Positions 49,406 to 59,494 of a DNA stretch of 64,000 nt are shown here, piece by piece. Below the pieces are notes generated by a model, which saw nothing but the letters and a program-made list of their open reading frames with translations, was not told the origin of the DNA and did no database searches. Position numbers and translations under genes: made by a program. Origin of the DNA: Jannaschia sp. CCS1. Lineage in GTDB: Bacteria; Pseudomonadota; Alphaproteobacteria; Rhodobacterales; Rhodobacteraceae. Location of the stretch: contig NC_007802.1 of assembly GCF_000013565.1 (NCBI RefSeq), positions 1,364,001 through 1,428,000 on the forward strand. Direction: 5' to 3'. Every line of letters begins with the position of its first letter. Within the stretch, counting starts at the first letter, position 1.

Positions 49406-50071
49406 TCATTGACGCAGCGACGCGGGTTGGGTCAGCCCCGGCATGTCGTGCAAGTCGGCAGCTGCCATATGTAAGGTGGCCAACGTCGTGTCTAGCCGAT
49501 CCTCCAGCTGTGGCAAGGCGAGGGGAAGGGTCGTGCCGAGGGCCGCTTGCGGCGCATGGGTTGGGCCGACTGGCACGGCGAGGCCGCAGATGCCGGGCTC
49601 ATACGCGCCGCGCATCACTTGTGAGGGTTGATCACCACCCAGCAGCACGCGCCCAATGGCGGTGGTGTCCAGCGGCAGGGTGGAGCCGACCGTCAAGCCA
49701 AGAGACACCCGCGCACCCGGGCGGGCAGAGTGGGCCACATAGACGGCGTGATCGCCATCGCGCAGGGCGAGGCTGATTTCGCCGCCAAGGGTTTCGGCGT
49801 GGGCGTTCAGGATCGGTTGCACCACCCGCCCGAACGCGCCCGCTTGCAGATAGGCGCCTGCTGGCCGCAGGACGTGGGGCGCGAGGGCGAAGGCGCGGCC
49901 GGTTTGGGTGATCCACCGCGCCTCGACCAGCGTCAGCGCCATGCGGCGGGCGGTAGATCGGTCCAGCCCCGTGCGCTCTGCGATCTGGCTGAGGGTCAGG
50001 GACGACGCGCCCTCAAACGCCGACAGGACGTCCAAGCCTTTCAGCAAGGTGGTGGACAGCGTTTTAGACAT
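49406..50071 (-). CDS. IclR family transcriptional regulator
   Basis: 221-residue IclR regulator: winged HTH (TTLLKGLDVLSAFEGASSLTLSQIAERTGLDRSTARRMALTLVE, about 7-50) and a GAF-like effector domain, slightly short at the C-terminus. ATG 50071 is preferred over 50251, which would extend through the divergent operator. It is divergent from a Rieske oxygenase and adjacent to a perfect operator at 50129-50145. It likely controls the oxygenase operon and responds to an aromatic ligand. Confidence 0.9.
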   Translation of the reverse strand: MSKTLSTTLLKGLDVLSAFEGASSLTLSQIAERTGLDRSTARRMALTLVEARWITQTGRAFALAPHVLRPAGAYLQAGAFGRVVQPILNAHAETLGGEISLALRDGDHAVYVAHSARPGARVSLGLTVGSTLPLDTTAIGRVLLGGDQPSQVMRGAYEPGICGLAVPVGPTHAPQAALGTTLPLALPQLEDRLDTTLATLHMAAADLHDMPGLTQPASLRQ

Positions 50072-50128
50072 GGCGCGACTTTCGTTGACAGAAACAGACA
50101 GCCACGCCACACTCAGAATGTCAACAAT

Positions 50129-50145
50129 TGTGCGTATATCGCACA
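50129..50145. promoter_or_regulatory. IclR-type operator
   Basis: TGTGCG-TATAT-CGCACA: perfect 6-base arms and a 5-base A/T centre, 22 bases upstream of the Rieske oxygenase start and 57 from the IclR start. IclR family members often bind such palindromes with a short A/T spacer. A TTGACA hexamer for the minus strand lies beside it (50119-50124). Confidence 0.65.
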
Positions 50146-50167
50146 TTTCGCGAAGGAGCCCGAGCCG

Positions 50168-51481
50168 ATGATGAGCCAGGAAATGAACGACCAGATCACA
50201 AGGGTGGGCCCCGGCGCGCCCGCGGGGAAGGTCTTGCGGCGCTACTGGCAACCGGCGGCCCTGTCCGATGAGTTGATGGGGGCCCGGCCCGTGGTTCCGG
50301 TGACGTTGATAGGCGAGGAGCTGGTTTTGTTCCGGGACGAGGGTGGCAGCCTAGGCCTGATCGGGCGGCATTGCCCGCACCGGGGCGCGGATCTGGCCTA
50401 CGGCAGGCTTGAGGATAATGGCCTGCGCTGCCCGTTCCACGGCTGGCATTTCGATTGCTCGGGCCAGTGTGTGGAGCAACCCGGCGAGCCCGAGGGCTCA
50501 AAGATGCACCAGCAAATCAAGGCGGTGTCGTATCCGGTCCGCGAGCTGAACGGGATCATCTGGGCCTATATGGGCGAGGGCGACCCGCCGCCTTTCGCCG
50601 CCTTCGACTGCTTTCGTGCACCAGACACACATGTCTTTGCGTTCAAGGGCTTATGGGAGTGCAACTGGCTGCAAGCGATGGAGGTTGGCATCGACCCGGC
50701 CCATGCGTCGTTCCTGCACCGGTTCCTGCAAGACGAAGACCCGGCGGACAGCTATGGCAAGCAGTTCCGCGATAAAGCTGGCAACACGCAGATCCCGATG
50801 ACCAAGCTGTTGCGCGACTACCCGCGCCCCGAGATCACGGTGGATGAAACCGATTACGGTCTCAAGCTGACAGCGCTCCGCCACCTCGACGATGGCCGTA
50901 CCCATGTGCGCGTCACGAACCAGATTTTTCCACAGGCGATCTGCATTCCCATGAGCCGTGAGATGACGATCACTCAATGGCATGTGCCTGTGGATAACGA
51001 GACCTGCTACTGGTATTCCATGTTCACGAGCTTCGGCGAACCTGTGGATAAGTCTCGGATGCGCGACCAGCGGCTGGAAGAGCATCGGCTGCCCGATTAC
51101 GCGCCGCTCAAGAACGCGCGCAACAACTATGGGTATGATGTGGAGGAGCAGGGGAAGCTGACCTACACCGGCATGGGCCTCGACATCAATGTCCATGATC
51201 AATGGGCGGTGGAAAGCATGGGGCGCATCCAGGATCGGCGGCACGAACACCTCGGCAAGACCGACATCGGCATTATCAAGTACCGCCGGATGCTGCGTGA
51301 GGCGATCGCAGCGGTGGAGGCCGGAGAGATGGCCAAGCTGAAGATGCAAAACGGCGGGACGGAGGCGATCCGCGGCCCGCTCAGCAACGACGCCATCGCA
51401 CCCGACGACGATTGGGTGGCGGCCAGCGAGGCGGCAGACCAGGCACGGCGCGGCACCTGCCAGTGGGATGCAAGCGTTTGA
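50168..51481 (+). CDS. Rieske non-heme iron oxygenase, large subunit (phthalate-dioxygenase-like)
   Basis: 437-residue aromatic-ring-hydroxylating or demethylating oxygenase alpha subunit. The Rieske cluster is C69-x-H71 and C88-x2-H91 (CPHRGADL, CPFHGWHFD). The mononuclear iron site is GIDPAHASFLH (Asp176, His179, His184). ATG 50168 follows AAGGAG by 9 bases; the longer open frame overlaps the IclR gene and operator and is rejected. No reductase or small beta subunit is adjacent, as in phthalate-type enzymes that use a separate reductase. It overlaps a glutamine-synthetase-like gene, similar to amine-dioxygenase clusters. Substrate unknown. Confidence 0.9.
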   Translation: MMSQEMNDQITRVGPGAPAGKVLRRYWQPAALSDELMGARPVVPVTLIGEELVLFRDEGGSLGLIGRHCPHRGADLAYGRLEDNGLRCPFHGWHFDCSGQCVEQPGEPEGSKMHQQIKAVSYPVRELNGIIWAYMGEGDPPPFAAFDCFRAPDTHVFAFKGLWECNWLQAMEVGIDPAHASFLHRFLQDEDPADSYGKQFRDKAGNTQIPMTKLLRDYPRPEITVDETDYGLKLTALRHLDDGRTHVRVTNQIFPQAICIPMSREMTITQWHVPVDNETCYWYSMFTSFGEPVDKSRMRDQRLEEHRLPDYAPLKNARNNYGYDVEEQGKLTYTGMGLDINVHDQWAVESMGRIQDRRHEHLGKTDIGIIKYRRMLREAIAAVEAGEMAKLKMQNGGTEAIRGPLSNDAIAPDDDWVAASEAADQARRGTCQWDASV

Positions 51482-52848
51482 CGTCAAACGATATTCTCGA
51501 ACAGGTTTGCGCGAAAGGGATCGAGACCATCCGCGTGGTGTTCGCCGATCCCCACGGCATTCTGCGCGGCAAGACGATCACCGCGTCGGCCCTGCCTGGC
51601 GCGCTGGAAAACGGCATCCGCGTGCCGTCGACGCTGTTGCTCAAGGACCTGTCCCACCGCACCGTCTTTCCGGTCTGGCATGCAAATGGCGCACCGATGC
51701 GGGGGGCCTCCGACGTCCTCCTGCGTCCCGATCCGGCCAGTTTCAGACAATTGCCCCACGCGCCCCATTCAGCGCTGATCCATTGTGATATAACGGCTTT
51801 GGATGGCGCGCCGATCCCCGTGGCGCCCCGTGACATTCTGCGCCGCTGCGAGGAGGCCTTGGCCGAGGAGGGGCTGGCGGCCGTGTTCGGGCTGGAGGTG
51901 GAGTTCCAGATCTACCGCGTCACCGACCCGCATCTTGCGCCGGAGCACGCCACCATGCCGGGCCGTCCGCCGCTGGTCGAAAACACGACGCAAGGCTACC
52001 AATACCTGACCGAAACGCGCTACGCGGAGGCCGAAGACATGCTCGACCGTCTTCGCCGCGCCGCGGAGGAGATGGGGATCGACGTCCGCTCTGTCGAGAT
52101 CGAAATGGGCCCCTCGCAATTCGAATTTACCTTCGCGCCCGGCCCCCCCAGCGCGGTCGCGGAGGCCATCATCACCTTCCGCATGCTGGCGAGGGATCTC
52201 TGCGCGCGACACGGGCTTTTGGCGAGTTTCATGCCCAAGCCTGCCCTGCCCAATGCGGCCGCCAATGGCTGGCATATCCACCAGAGCCTGACTGACGCGA
52301 CCGGAGCTAACCTTTTCACGCCAAACGACAATACTCTCACCGATACCGCCGCCCATTGGATCGCGGGGCTGCTGGATCACGGCCCCGCCTGCTGCCTGCT
52401 GACCAACCCCACCGTCAACAGCTACAAGCGGTTCGTCCCCCATCAACTGGCCCCCAACCGCGTCGGGTGGGCCTATGACAATCGTGGCGCCATGGTCCGC
52501 GCATTGACCGCGCCGGGCGACCCTGCCAGCCGGGTTGAAAACCGCCTGCCGGACAGCGCCATCAATCCGTATCTCGCCTTCGCCGCGCAGATTATCTCGG
52601 GCCTCGACGGGCTGCGAAGCGCCACGCAGCCACCGCCGCCGATGGCTGATCCCTATGGCGCTGACGCCCCCGATTTGCCGTCCAACCTGGGGGCCGCAAT
52701 CGATGCTTTCGCGGCCTCGGACACCCTGCGCGCGGCCCTGACGCCGGAGGTCGCGGACTGGCTGATCACCCTCAAACGGGCGGAATGGGACCGCTATCTT
52801 GGCCATATCTCGGATTGGGAACAGGCGGAGTATTTTGCCACCTTCTAG
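51478..52848 (+). CDS. Glutamine synthetase family protein (gamma-glutamyl ligase-like)
   Basis: 456-residue GS-fold ligase. Seen: N-terminal beta-grasp (VVFADPHGILRGKTI), the GLEVEFQIY Glu motif (about 139), EMGPSQFEF (Glu, about 209), the loop NGWHIHQSLTD (His, about 262) and the C-terminal RVENRLPDSAINPYLAFAAQI motif (about 350-370). TTG 51478 overlaps the oxygenase stop (TTGA), so they are coupled. The absence of nitrogen-control neighbours and the pairing with a Rieske oxygenase suggest a gamma-glutamylamine synthetase activating an amine, as in aniline or PuuA pathways, rather than true glutamine synthetase. Function inferred. Confidence 0.82.
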   Translation: MTSNDILEQVCAKGIETIRVVFADPHGILRGKTITASALPGALENGIRVPSTLLLKDLSHRTVFPVWHANGAPMRGASDVLLRPDPASFRQLPHAPHSALIHCDITALDGAPIPVAPRDILRRCEEALAEEGLAAVFGLEVEFQIYRVTDPHLAPEHATMPGRPPLVENTTQGYQYLTETRYAEAEDMLDRLRRAAEEMGIDVRSVEIEMGPSQFEFTFAPGPPSAVAEAIITFRMLARDLCARHGLLASFMPKPALPNAAANGWHIHQSLTDATGANLFTPNDNTLTDTAAHWIAGLLDHGPACCLLTNPTVNSYKRFVPHQLAPNRVGWAYDNRGAMVRALTAPGDPASRVENRLPDSAINPYLAFAAQIISGLDGLRSATQPPPPMADPYGADAPDLPSNLGAAIDAFAASDTLRAALTPEVADWLITLKRAEWDRYLGHISDWEQAEYFATF

Positions 52849-52870
52849 GGTGCGTGCATCGGTAACTTTC

Positions 52871-52893
52871 CTGTAGGTTTTCCGTAACTACAG
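52871..52893. repeat. Inverted-repeat element, copy 2 (CTGTAG...CTACAG)
   Basis: CTGTAG and CTACAG are perfect arms around GTTTTCCGTAA; 20 of 22 bases match copy 1 at 29573-29594. It sits 58 bases upstream of the hydroxyanthranilate-dioxygenase-like gene, preceded by an extra GTAACT at 52862. It may be a regulator-binding site. Confidence 0.55.
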
Positions 52894-52926
52894 CCTTGAT
52901 CTGCCGCGCGATCCGTCCAAACCTAG

Positions 52927-54584
<1,658 letters not shown>

Positions 54585-54604
54585 CGCAGTATTTCAATGA
54601 CTTG

Positions 54605-54632
54605 GCGGGATGCTCAAACTTGAGCATCCCGC
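54605..54632 (+). terminator. Strong hairpin after second TRAP binding-protein gene
   Basis: GCGGGATGCTCAA (54605-54617) and TTGAGCATCCCGC (54620-54632) form 13 perfectly paired bases around AC. It lies between dctP- and dctQ-type genes, like the hairpin at 17674. No T-run follows, so partial termination or mRNA protection is likely. Confidence 0.7.
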
Positions 54633-54657
54633 TACACCCCGACAGGACCCGCGCATA

Positions 54658-55206
54658 ATGCTCCACCGCCTCTCCGCCGCTTGGGCGCGGGTCGAGATGG
54701 CCACCGCTGCCCTTCTGGCGGTCGCCGTGACCCTGCTGATCCTGCTCAACGTCGTGACCCGCTCGATGAACAACGCGCTCTTCTGGGTCGATGAGACGGC
54801 GATCTACGCCATGGTCTGGATGACGTTTCTGGGCGCCTCCGCCGCGATCCAATCCCGCCAGCAGGTGGCGATCACGATCCTGACCGATGCGCTGCCGGGC
54901 GGGGCGCGCCGCGTGGCCGCAAAACTGGTCGACGCGCTGGTCTTCGTCTTCGCCTGCGCCATGCTCTACTTTTGCTGGCGCTGGTATCTGCCGCTGACGA
55001 TCATCGGCACCGGATTTGACACGATGGCGTTCCAGGGCGCGACCTTCAATTTCATCTATGCCGAACCCACCAGCACCATCGGCATCCAGAAGTGGATCAT
55101 CTGGCTGGTCATGCCCCTGTTTTCCTGTGGCGTCTTCCTGCACGCGCTGGCCCATCTGATCGACCTCACCCCGCCCGAGGCACGGCTGTCGGAGGTGCAG
55201 GCATGA
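54658..55206 (+). CDS. TRAP transporter small permease, DctQ type (second system)
   Basis: 182-residue inner-membrane protein with four helices (about 12-35, 45-65, 90-112, 138-160). ATG 54658 lies after the hairpin; frame start 54610 is inside the hairpin and rejected. Typical residues FWVDETAIYAMVWMTFLGA in the second helix support DctQ. It overlaps the large permease by 4 bases (ATGA). Confidence 0.88.
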   Translation: MLHRLSAAWARVEMATAALLAVAVTLLILLNVVTRSMNNALFWVDETAIYAMVWMTFLGASAAIQSRQQVAITILTDALPGGARRVAAKLVDALVFVFACAMLYFCWRWYLPLTIIGTGFDTMAFQGATFNFIYAEPTSTIGIQKWIIWLVMPLFSCGVFLHALAHLIDLTPPEARLSEVQA

Positions 55207-56465
55207 CGCCCGTCATCTTCCTGACCAAGCTGCTGCTGGCGGTTCCGGTTGCCATCGTCCTGTCGTTGACCGCGATCTGGTACATCTGGGAGAGTGACAA
55301 CACGATCCTCTATGAGAGCTTCGCGCAGCGGATGTTTTCCGGGATCGAAAGCTATGGCTTGCTCGCCATCCCGCTGTTCATGCTGACCGGAGAGCTGATG
55401 AACGAGGGCGGCATGACCCGCCGTCTGATCAACGCGGCGCGCGTCTTCGTGGGCGGGTTTCGCGGGGGGCTGGCCTACATCAATCTGTTGGCCAACATGT
55501 TCATGGCCGCCATCGTCGGGTCCGCTGCCGCCCAGATCGCGGTGATGTCGCGCGCCATGGTCCCCGCGATGGAAGAAGAAGGCTACGACCGCGGTTTCGC
55601 GGCGGCGACTACGGCGGCCGGTGGCCTGCTGGCCCCGGTGATCCCGCCTTCAATGCTGTTCGTGATCTACGGCGTCTTGGCACAGATCCCCATCGGCAAC
55701 ATGTTCCTGGCGGGCATCATCCCGGGCCTGATCCTATCGGTCTGCTTCGCGCTGGTGATCGCGCTGATCGGGCTGCGACAGCAGTTCCCCAAGGGGGAGT
55801 GGATGGCCGCGCGGGACGCCTGGAACGCGGTGCTTTATGCGCTGCCCGCGATGCTGATCCCGGCGGCGATCATCGGGGGCATCATCGGCGGCATCGCGAC
55901 GCCAACGGAATCCGCTGCCGTGGCGAGCGTTGTGGCATTTCTGCTGGGATGGCTGCTCTATCGGGAATTGAACCCAACGAAACTGTTTGAAATGTTCAAG
56001 CGCACCGCGCTGAATGCGTCGCTGATCATCTTCATGATCGCGGCCGCAAACGTCTTTGGCTGGGTCATTATCTATGAGGCGCTGCCGCAGCGGCTGGCCG
56101 AATTTATCACCACGATCACCCAGAACCCGTTCGTGTTTTTGCTGATTGTAAACCTCGTGTTGCTGTTTGTGGGCATGCTGATCGACGGCATCGCTGCGAT
56201 CATTCTGGTGACGCCGATCCTGTTGCCGATTGCCATCGACAGCTACGGGATCTCTCCCTACCAGTTCGGGGTCGTGATCTCGCTGAACCTGGTGCTTGGC
56301 CTGCTGACCCCACCGGTGGGCGTGGGCCTCTACATCGCGTCGGCCATGTCCGAGACGCCGACGGGCCGGATCTTGAAGGCGCTTTGGCCGTTCCTGCTGG
56401 CGGTCACGGCAGTGCTGATCCTGCTGAGCTACGCGCCCGCGCTGTCGACGATGTTGATAGATTGA
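55203..56465 (+). CDS. TRAP transporter large permease, DctM type (second system)
   Basis: 420-residue, about 12-helix DctM permease. Signature sequences are GLLAIPLFMLTGELMNEGG, AAIVGSAAAQIAVMSRAMVPAM (about 103-124), GLLAPVIPPSMLFVIYGVL, GGIATPTESAAVASVVAFLLG and LNLVLGLLTPPVGVGLY. ATG 55203 is inside the dctQ stop junction. It is followed by 42 bases containing a GCGCGA/TCGCGC hairpin (56475-56493), then the convergent aspartate dehydrogenase. Confidence 0.93.
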   Translation: MTPVIFLTKLLLAVPVAIVLSLTAIWYIWESDNTILYESFAQRMFSGIESYGLLAIPLFMLTGELMNEGGMTRRLINAARVFVGGFRGGLAYINLLANMFMAAIVGSAAAQIAVMSRAMVPAMEEEGYDRGFAAATTAAGGLLAPVIPPSMLFVIYGVLAQIPIGNMFLAGIIPGLILSVCFALVIALIGLRQQFPKGEWMAARDAWNAVLYALPAMLIPAAIIGGIIGGIATPTESAAVASVVAFLLGWLLYRELNPTKLFEMFKRTALNASLIIFMIAAANVFGWVIIYEALPQRLAEFITTITQNPFVFLLIVNLVLLFVGMLIDGIAAIILVTPILLPIAIDSYGISPYQFGVVISLNLVLGLLTPPVGVGLYIASAMSETPTGRILKALWPFLLAVTAVLILLSYAPALSTMLID

Positions 56466-56474
56466 GAGTGTGTT

Positions 56475-56493
56475 GCGCGACCACGTTTCGCGC
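56475..56493. terminator. Hairpin between convergent TRAP permease and nadX
   Basis: GCGCGA and TCGCGC pair across CCACGTT in a 42-base convergent gap; it could end both transcripts, though it has no long T-run. Confidence 0.35.
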
Positions 56494-56507
56494 CACCTGA
56501 GCGCGGG

Positions 56508-57269
56508 TCAGGCGAAGCGGATGGGATCGTGAAGTTGCCGGATTGCGGCAATCGCGGACATCGCGGCCAGCGCCGATGACCGGGGATTATCGGGCAGGCT
56601 GTTGCCGGTGATGGTGAACGCAAGCTGCCCGAATGTGCCCTCTGCGGTGATCTCGTGGATGTTGCCTGCCGCGTTCGGATCGGCGATCAGGGCCACCTGC
56701 GTGTCGTCAAACCCCAATCCTGCAAGGGCCACGGCAGCGGCGACATTGGCGTTTTTGGGATAGCGCAGGGCGGCATTGCGGGCTGACCCTTCAAAATGCG
56801 GCGTGGCCTCGGTCAGCGAAGACAGGTCCAATACATCCTCTGCCGGAGATCCGCGCCAGCCCGCGGGCGGCTTTCGGCCCGTATAGGTCACGCGGGTCAG
56901 GCCGCCCGCTTTGGCCGCACGCAGGGCATCCAGCGCGCCGATGGCCCCGCTCGCCAGATGCAGACGGGCGGCGCCTTGGGTGGCGGCCTCCGCCAGCCTT
57001 TGGCTTAACGCGGCATCGGCCAATGCCCCCAGCGACAGGGTCAGCACGTCGATCTCCCGCGCCAACGCCTGCGGGCCATGGGCGGACAGCCCGGCATGGC
57101 CCGCGCAATCAATCAGCAGGTCCAGCGCGGGTAGATCCGCGACATCGGTGACTGCGCCGTCCACCGGTTGGCGCAAAACACGAGCCGCAATGGACACATC
57201 TGCCATCGCCGCAATCTGCGCCGTGACATAGCCCGCAATCGCCCCCTTGCCGATGATCCCAACCCGCAT
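56508..57269 (-). CDS. nadX: L-aspartate dehydrogenase
   Basis: 253-residue NAD(P)-dependent amino-acid dehydrogenase of the NadX family: Rossmann motif VGIIGKGAIAGYV (about 3-15), LASGAIGALDALRAA (about 105), YPKNANVAAAVALAGLG (about 168-184) and DPNAAGNIHEITAEG (catalytic His, about 205). It makes iminoaspartate or oxaloacetate plus ammonia from aspartate; family members also serve NAD synthesis or amine pathways. No nadA or nadC is present, so a catabolic role with the neighbouring genes is possible. Divergent from the large molybdoenzyme. Confidence 0.88.
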   Translation of the reverse strand: MRVGIIGKGAIAGYVTAQIAAMADVSIAARVLRQPVDGAVTDVADLPALDLLIDCAGHAGLSAHGPQALAREIDVLTLSLGALADAALSQRLAEAATQGAARLHLASGAIGALDALRAAKAGGLTRVTYTGRKPPAGWRGSPAEDVLDLSSLTEATPHFEGSARNAALRYPKNANVAAAVALAGLGFDDTQVALIADPNAAGNIHEITAEGTFGQLAFTITGNSLPDNPRSSALAAMSAIAAIRQLHDPIRFA

Positions 57270-57388
57270 GTCCCGCCCTCCAAACTGTGGACCACCCCTA
57301 GCAGTCCGCGCGCCTGTCGCCCAAAAGTTTCCCGATCCATGCCGGGATTTGGTTTTCGAATCCTCGGGTTCATGGTTGATTTGCCGCG

Positions 57389-59494
57389 ATGCTGGACCGT
57401 TCGACCCATGTGATTGGTGCCTCTCCGGGGGATCGCCGCGCTGCCGTCAGGCTGCGGGGGCAGGGCTGCTTTGCGGGCGATGTGGCCCTGCACGATCCTT
57501 TGCATCTGGCCTTTGCCCGCAGCGCCGTGCCGGAGGGGGATCTGGCCCCGGTGGACATCGACGACGCGCTGGATCTGCCCGGTGTCCTAGCCGTTCACGC
57601 CGGTTGTGACGTGTCCGGCTTGGGCGCTTTGTCGGTGAACCCCGTCCTGCCGCTGCCCGTGCCGCCCGCCTATCCGATCCTGGCCGGGGGCCGCGTGGAG
57701 TGGTTGGGGCAGCCGATTGCCGGAATCCTCGCCGACACGCCCCAGGCCGCGTTGGACGGCGCGGAGGCGGTGTGGGCAGATGTCGCTGAAACGGAGACGA
57801 CGCCCCAGCCCCTTGCGACCAAAAGCTGGCGCACCGGTGATCCGGCGCAGGCCTTCGCCCAGGCCGCCCATGTGGTGGAGGTGGCGGTCAACCACCCCCG
57901 TCTGGCCCCTTGTCCGTTGGAGCCGCGCGCGATTGCGGTGGACTGGGCGGAGAAGGGGCTGACGATCTGGCTATCCACGCAGACGCCGCACCGGGCCCGG
58001 TCGGAGCTGGCGCAGATCCTGGGTGTCGATGCGGAGACGTTAAGGGTGATCGCGCCCGATGTGGGGGGCGCGTTCGGGATGAAGGGCTCCCTGTATCCGG
58101 AGGAGGTTTTTGCCGTCTGGGCGGCCCTGCACCACCGCCGTTCTGTGCGTTGGTGCGCCACACGGGGCGAGGATTTCCTGTCGGCCACCCACGGGCGCGG
58201 GTTGAGCACGCGGGGGCGATTGGCGGTGGCGCGCGACGGCACATTCCTTGCGCTGGAGGCGCGGGTCGATGCACCTTTGGGGGCCTGGGTGCCGAATTCG
58301 GGCCTGGTGCCAGCCTGGAACGCGGCGCGGATCCTGCCGTGCGGCTATGATATTCCGACGGTGGACATCCAGACCTCTGCCACGCCCGGGCACCGCGCGC
58401 CCACGGGGATCTATCGCGGCGCTGGCCGGCCCGAGGCCGCCTGCCTGATGGAGCGTCTGGCCGATGCGGCGGCGCGCGCCACAGGCGTTGATCCGCTGGA
58501 GATCCGGGCACGCAATGTCCATGGATCGGGCACGCTGCCGGTGCGAACCGCGACGGGCAACCTGCTGGATTCCGGCGATTATCCTGCGGCCTTGGCGGGG
58601 GCTGCGACGGCGGCCGATTATCGCGCATTGCAGGCAAAGCGGACGCGCAAACGCACGTTGGGCCATCTGTCGGGCATCGGCGTGGCCTTCTATCTGGAGC
58701 CTTCGGGCGAGGGGTTCGAGACGGCGCGCGTGACCTGGACGGATGCAGGCGTGGAGATCGCAAGCGGCTCCTCCAGCCAGGGACACGGGCGGGAGACGGC
58801 CTATGCCCAGATCGCCTCGGACGTGTTGCAAATCGCGTCGGGCGATGTGGAGGTTTTGCAGGGCGACACGGCGACCTGCCCGGCGGGGATCGGGGCCGTT
58901 GCCTCACGCGGGACGGCGATTGGCGGCAGTGCGGTGTTCGTGGCCTGTGAGCGCCTTCGCGCACGGCATCTGAGTGGAGAGCCCCTGCCGCTGACCGAGG
59001 ATATCCGGTATGAGAATGAAGGGCAGGCCTGGGGTTATGGCGTCACCCTGGTGGCCGCCGATGTGGATCGCGAGACGGGGGCCGTGGCGATCACCCATGT
59101 CACCTGTTTTGACGATGCGGGCCGTTTGGTGAACCCGGCCTTCGTGGAGGGGCAGATCCGGGGCGGCTTTGCCCAAGGTCTGGGCGAGGCGATGATGGAG
59201 GCGGTGGTCTATGACGATGACGGGCAGTTGCTGACCGGGAGCCTGATGGATTACGCCCTGCCACGCGCCACGGACATGCCCGGGATCTCGATCCACGGGT
59301 CCGAGCATCCCACATCGCTGAACGCGCTTGGGGTGAAGGGCGTGGGGGAGGCGGGCACTATCGGGGCCCCGCCTGCGATCCTGGGCGCGGTTCTGGACGC
59401 GCTGGCCCCGCTGGGCGTAACGGATCTGGATATGCCGCTGACGCCTTGCAAGATTTGGTCCGCCATTCAGGCGGCGGAGAGGGATGTTTCATGA
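57389..59494 (+). CDS. Xanthine-dehydrogenase-family molybdopterin-binding subunit (orphan)
   Basis: 701-residue large subunit of the xanthine oxidase/aldehyde dehydrogenase family. N-terminal fold RLRGQGCFAGDVAL; molybdopterin and substrate loops include VGGAFGMKGSLYPEEV (about 225), GIYRGAGRPEAACLMER (about 345), SSSQGHGRETAYAQIA (about 465) and the catalytic Glu loop GVGEAGTIGAP (about 651). No 2Fe-2S or FAD subunit lies nearby, so it must pair with subunits elsewhere. It may hydroxylate a heterocycle or oxidise an aldehyde. ATG 57389 has no strong ribosome site, so the start is approximate. Confidence 0.87.
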   Translation: MLDRSTHVIGASPGDRRAAVRLRGQGCFAGDVALHDPLHLAFARSAVPEGDLAPVDIDDALDLPGVLAVHAGCDVSGLGALSVNPVLPLPVPPAYPILAGGRVEWLGQPIAGILADTPQAALDGAEAVWADVAETETTPQPLATKSWRTGDPAQAFAQAAHVVEVAVNHPRLAPCPLEPRAIAVDWAEKGLTIWLSTQTPHRARSELAQILGVDAETLRVIAPDVGGAFGMKGSLYPEEVFAVWAALHHRRSVRWCATRGEDFLSATHGRGLSTRGRLAVARDGTFLALEARVDAPLGAWVPNSGLVPAWNAARILPCGYDIPTVDIQTSATPGHRAPTGIYRGAGRPEAACLMERLADAAARATGVDPLEIRARNVHGSGTLPVRTATGNLLDSGDYPAALAGAATAADYRALQAKRTRKRTLGHLSGIGVAFYLEPSGEGFETARVTWTDAGVEIASGSSSQGHGRETAYAQIASDVLQIASGDVEVLQGDTATCPAGIGAVASRGTAIGGSAVFVACERLRARHLSGEPLPLTEDIRYENEGQAWGYGVTLVAADVDRETGAVAITHVTCFDDAGRLVNPAFVEGQIRGGFAQGLGEAMMEAVVYDDDGQLLTGSLMDYALPRATDMPGISIHGSEHPTSLNALGVKGVGEAGTIGAPPAILGAVLDALAPLGVTDLDMPLTPCKIWSAIQAAERDVS

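Noticed and set aside
49628-50167. N-terminal extension of the Rieske oxygenase
   Set aside because: It would overlap the IclR gene and its operator; a good ribosome site supports ATG 50168.
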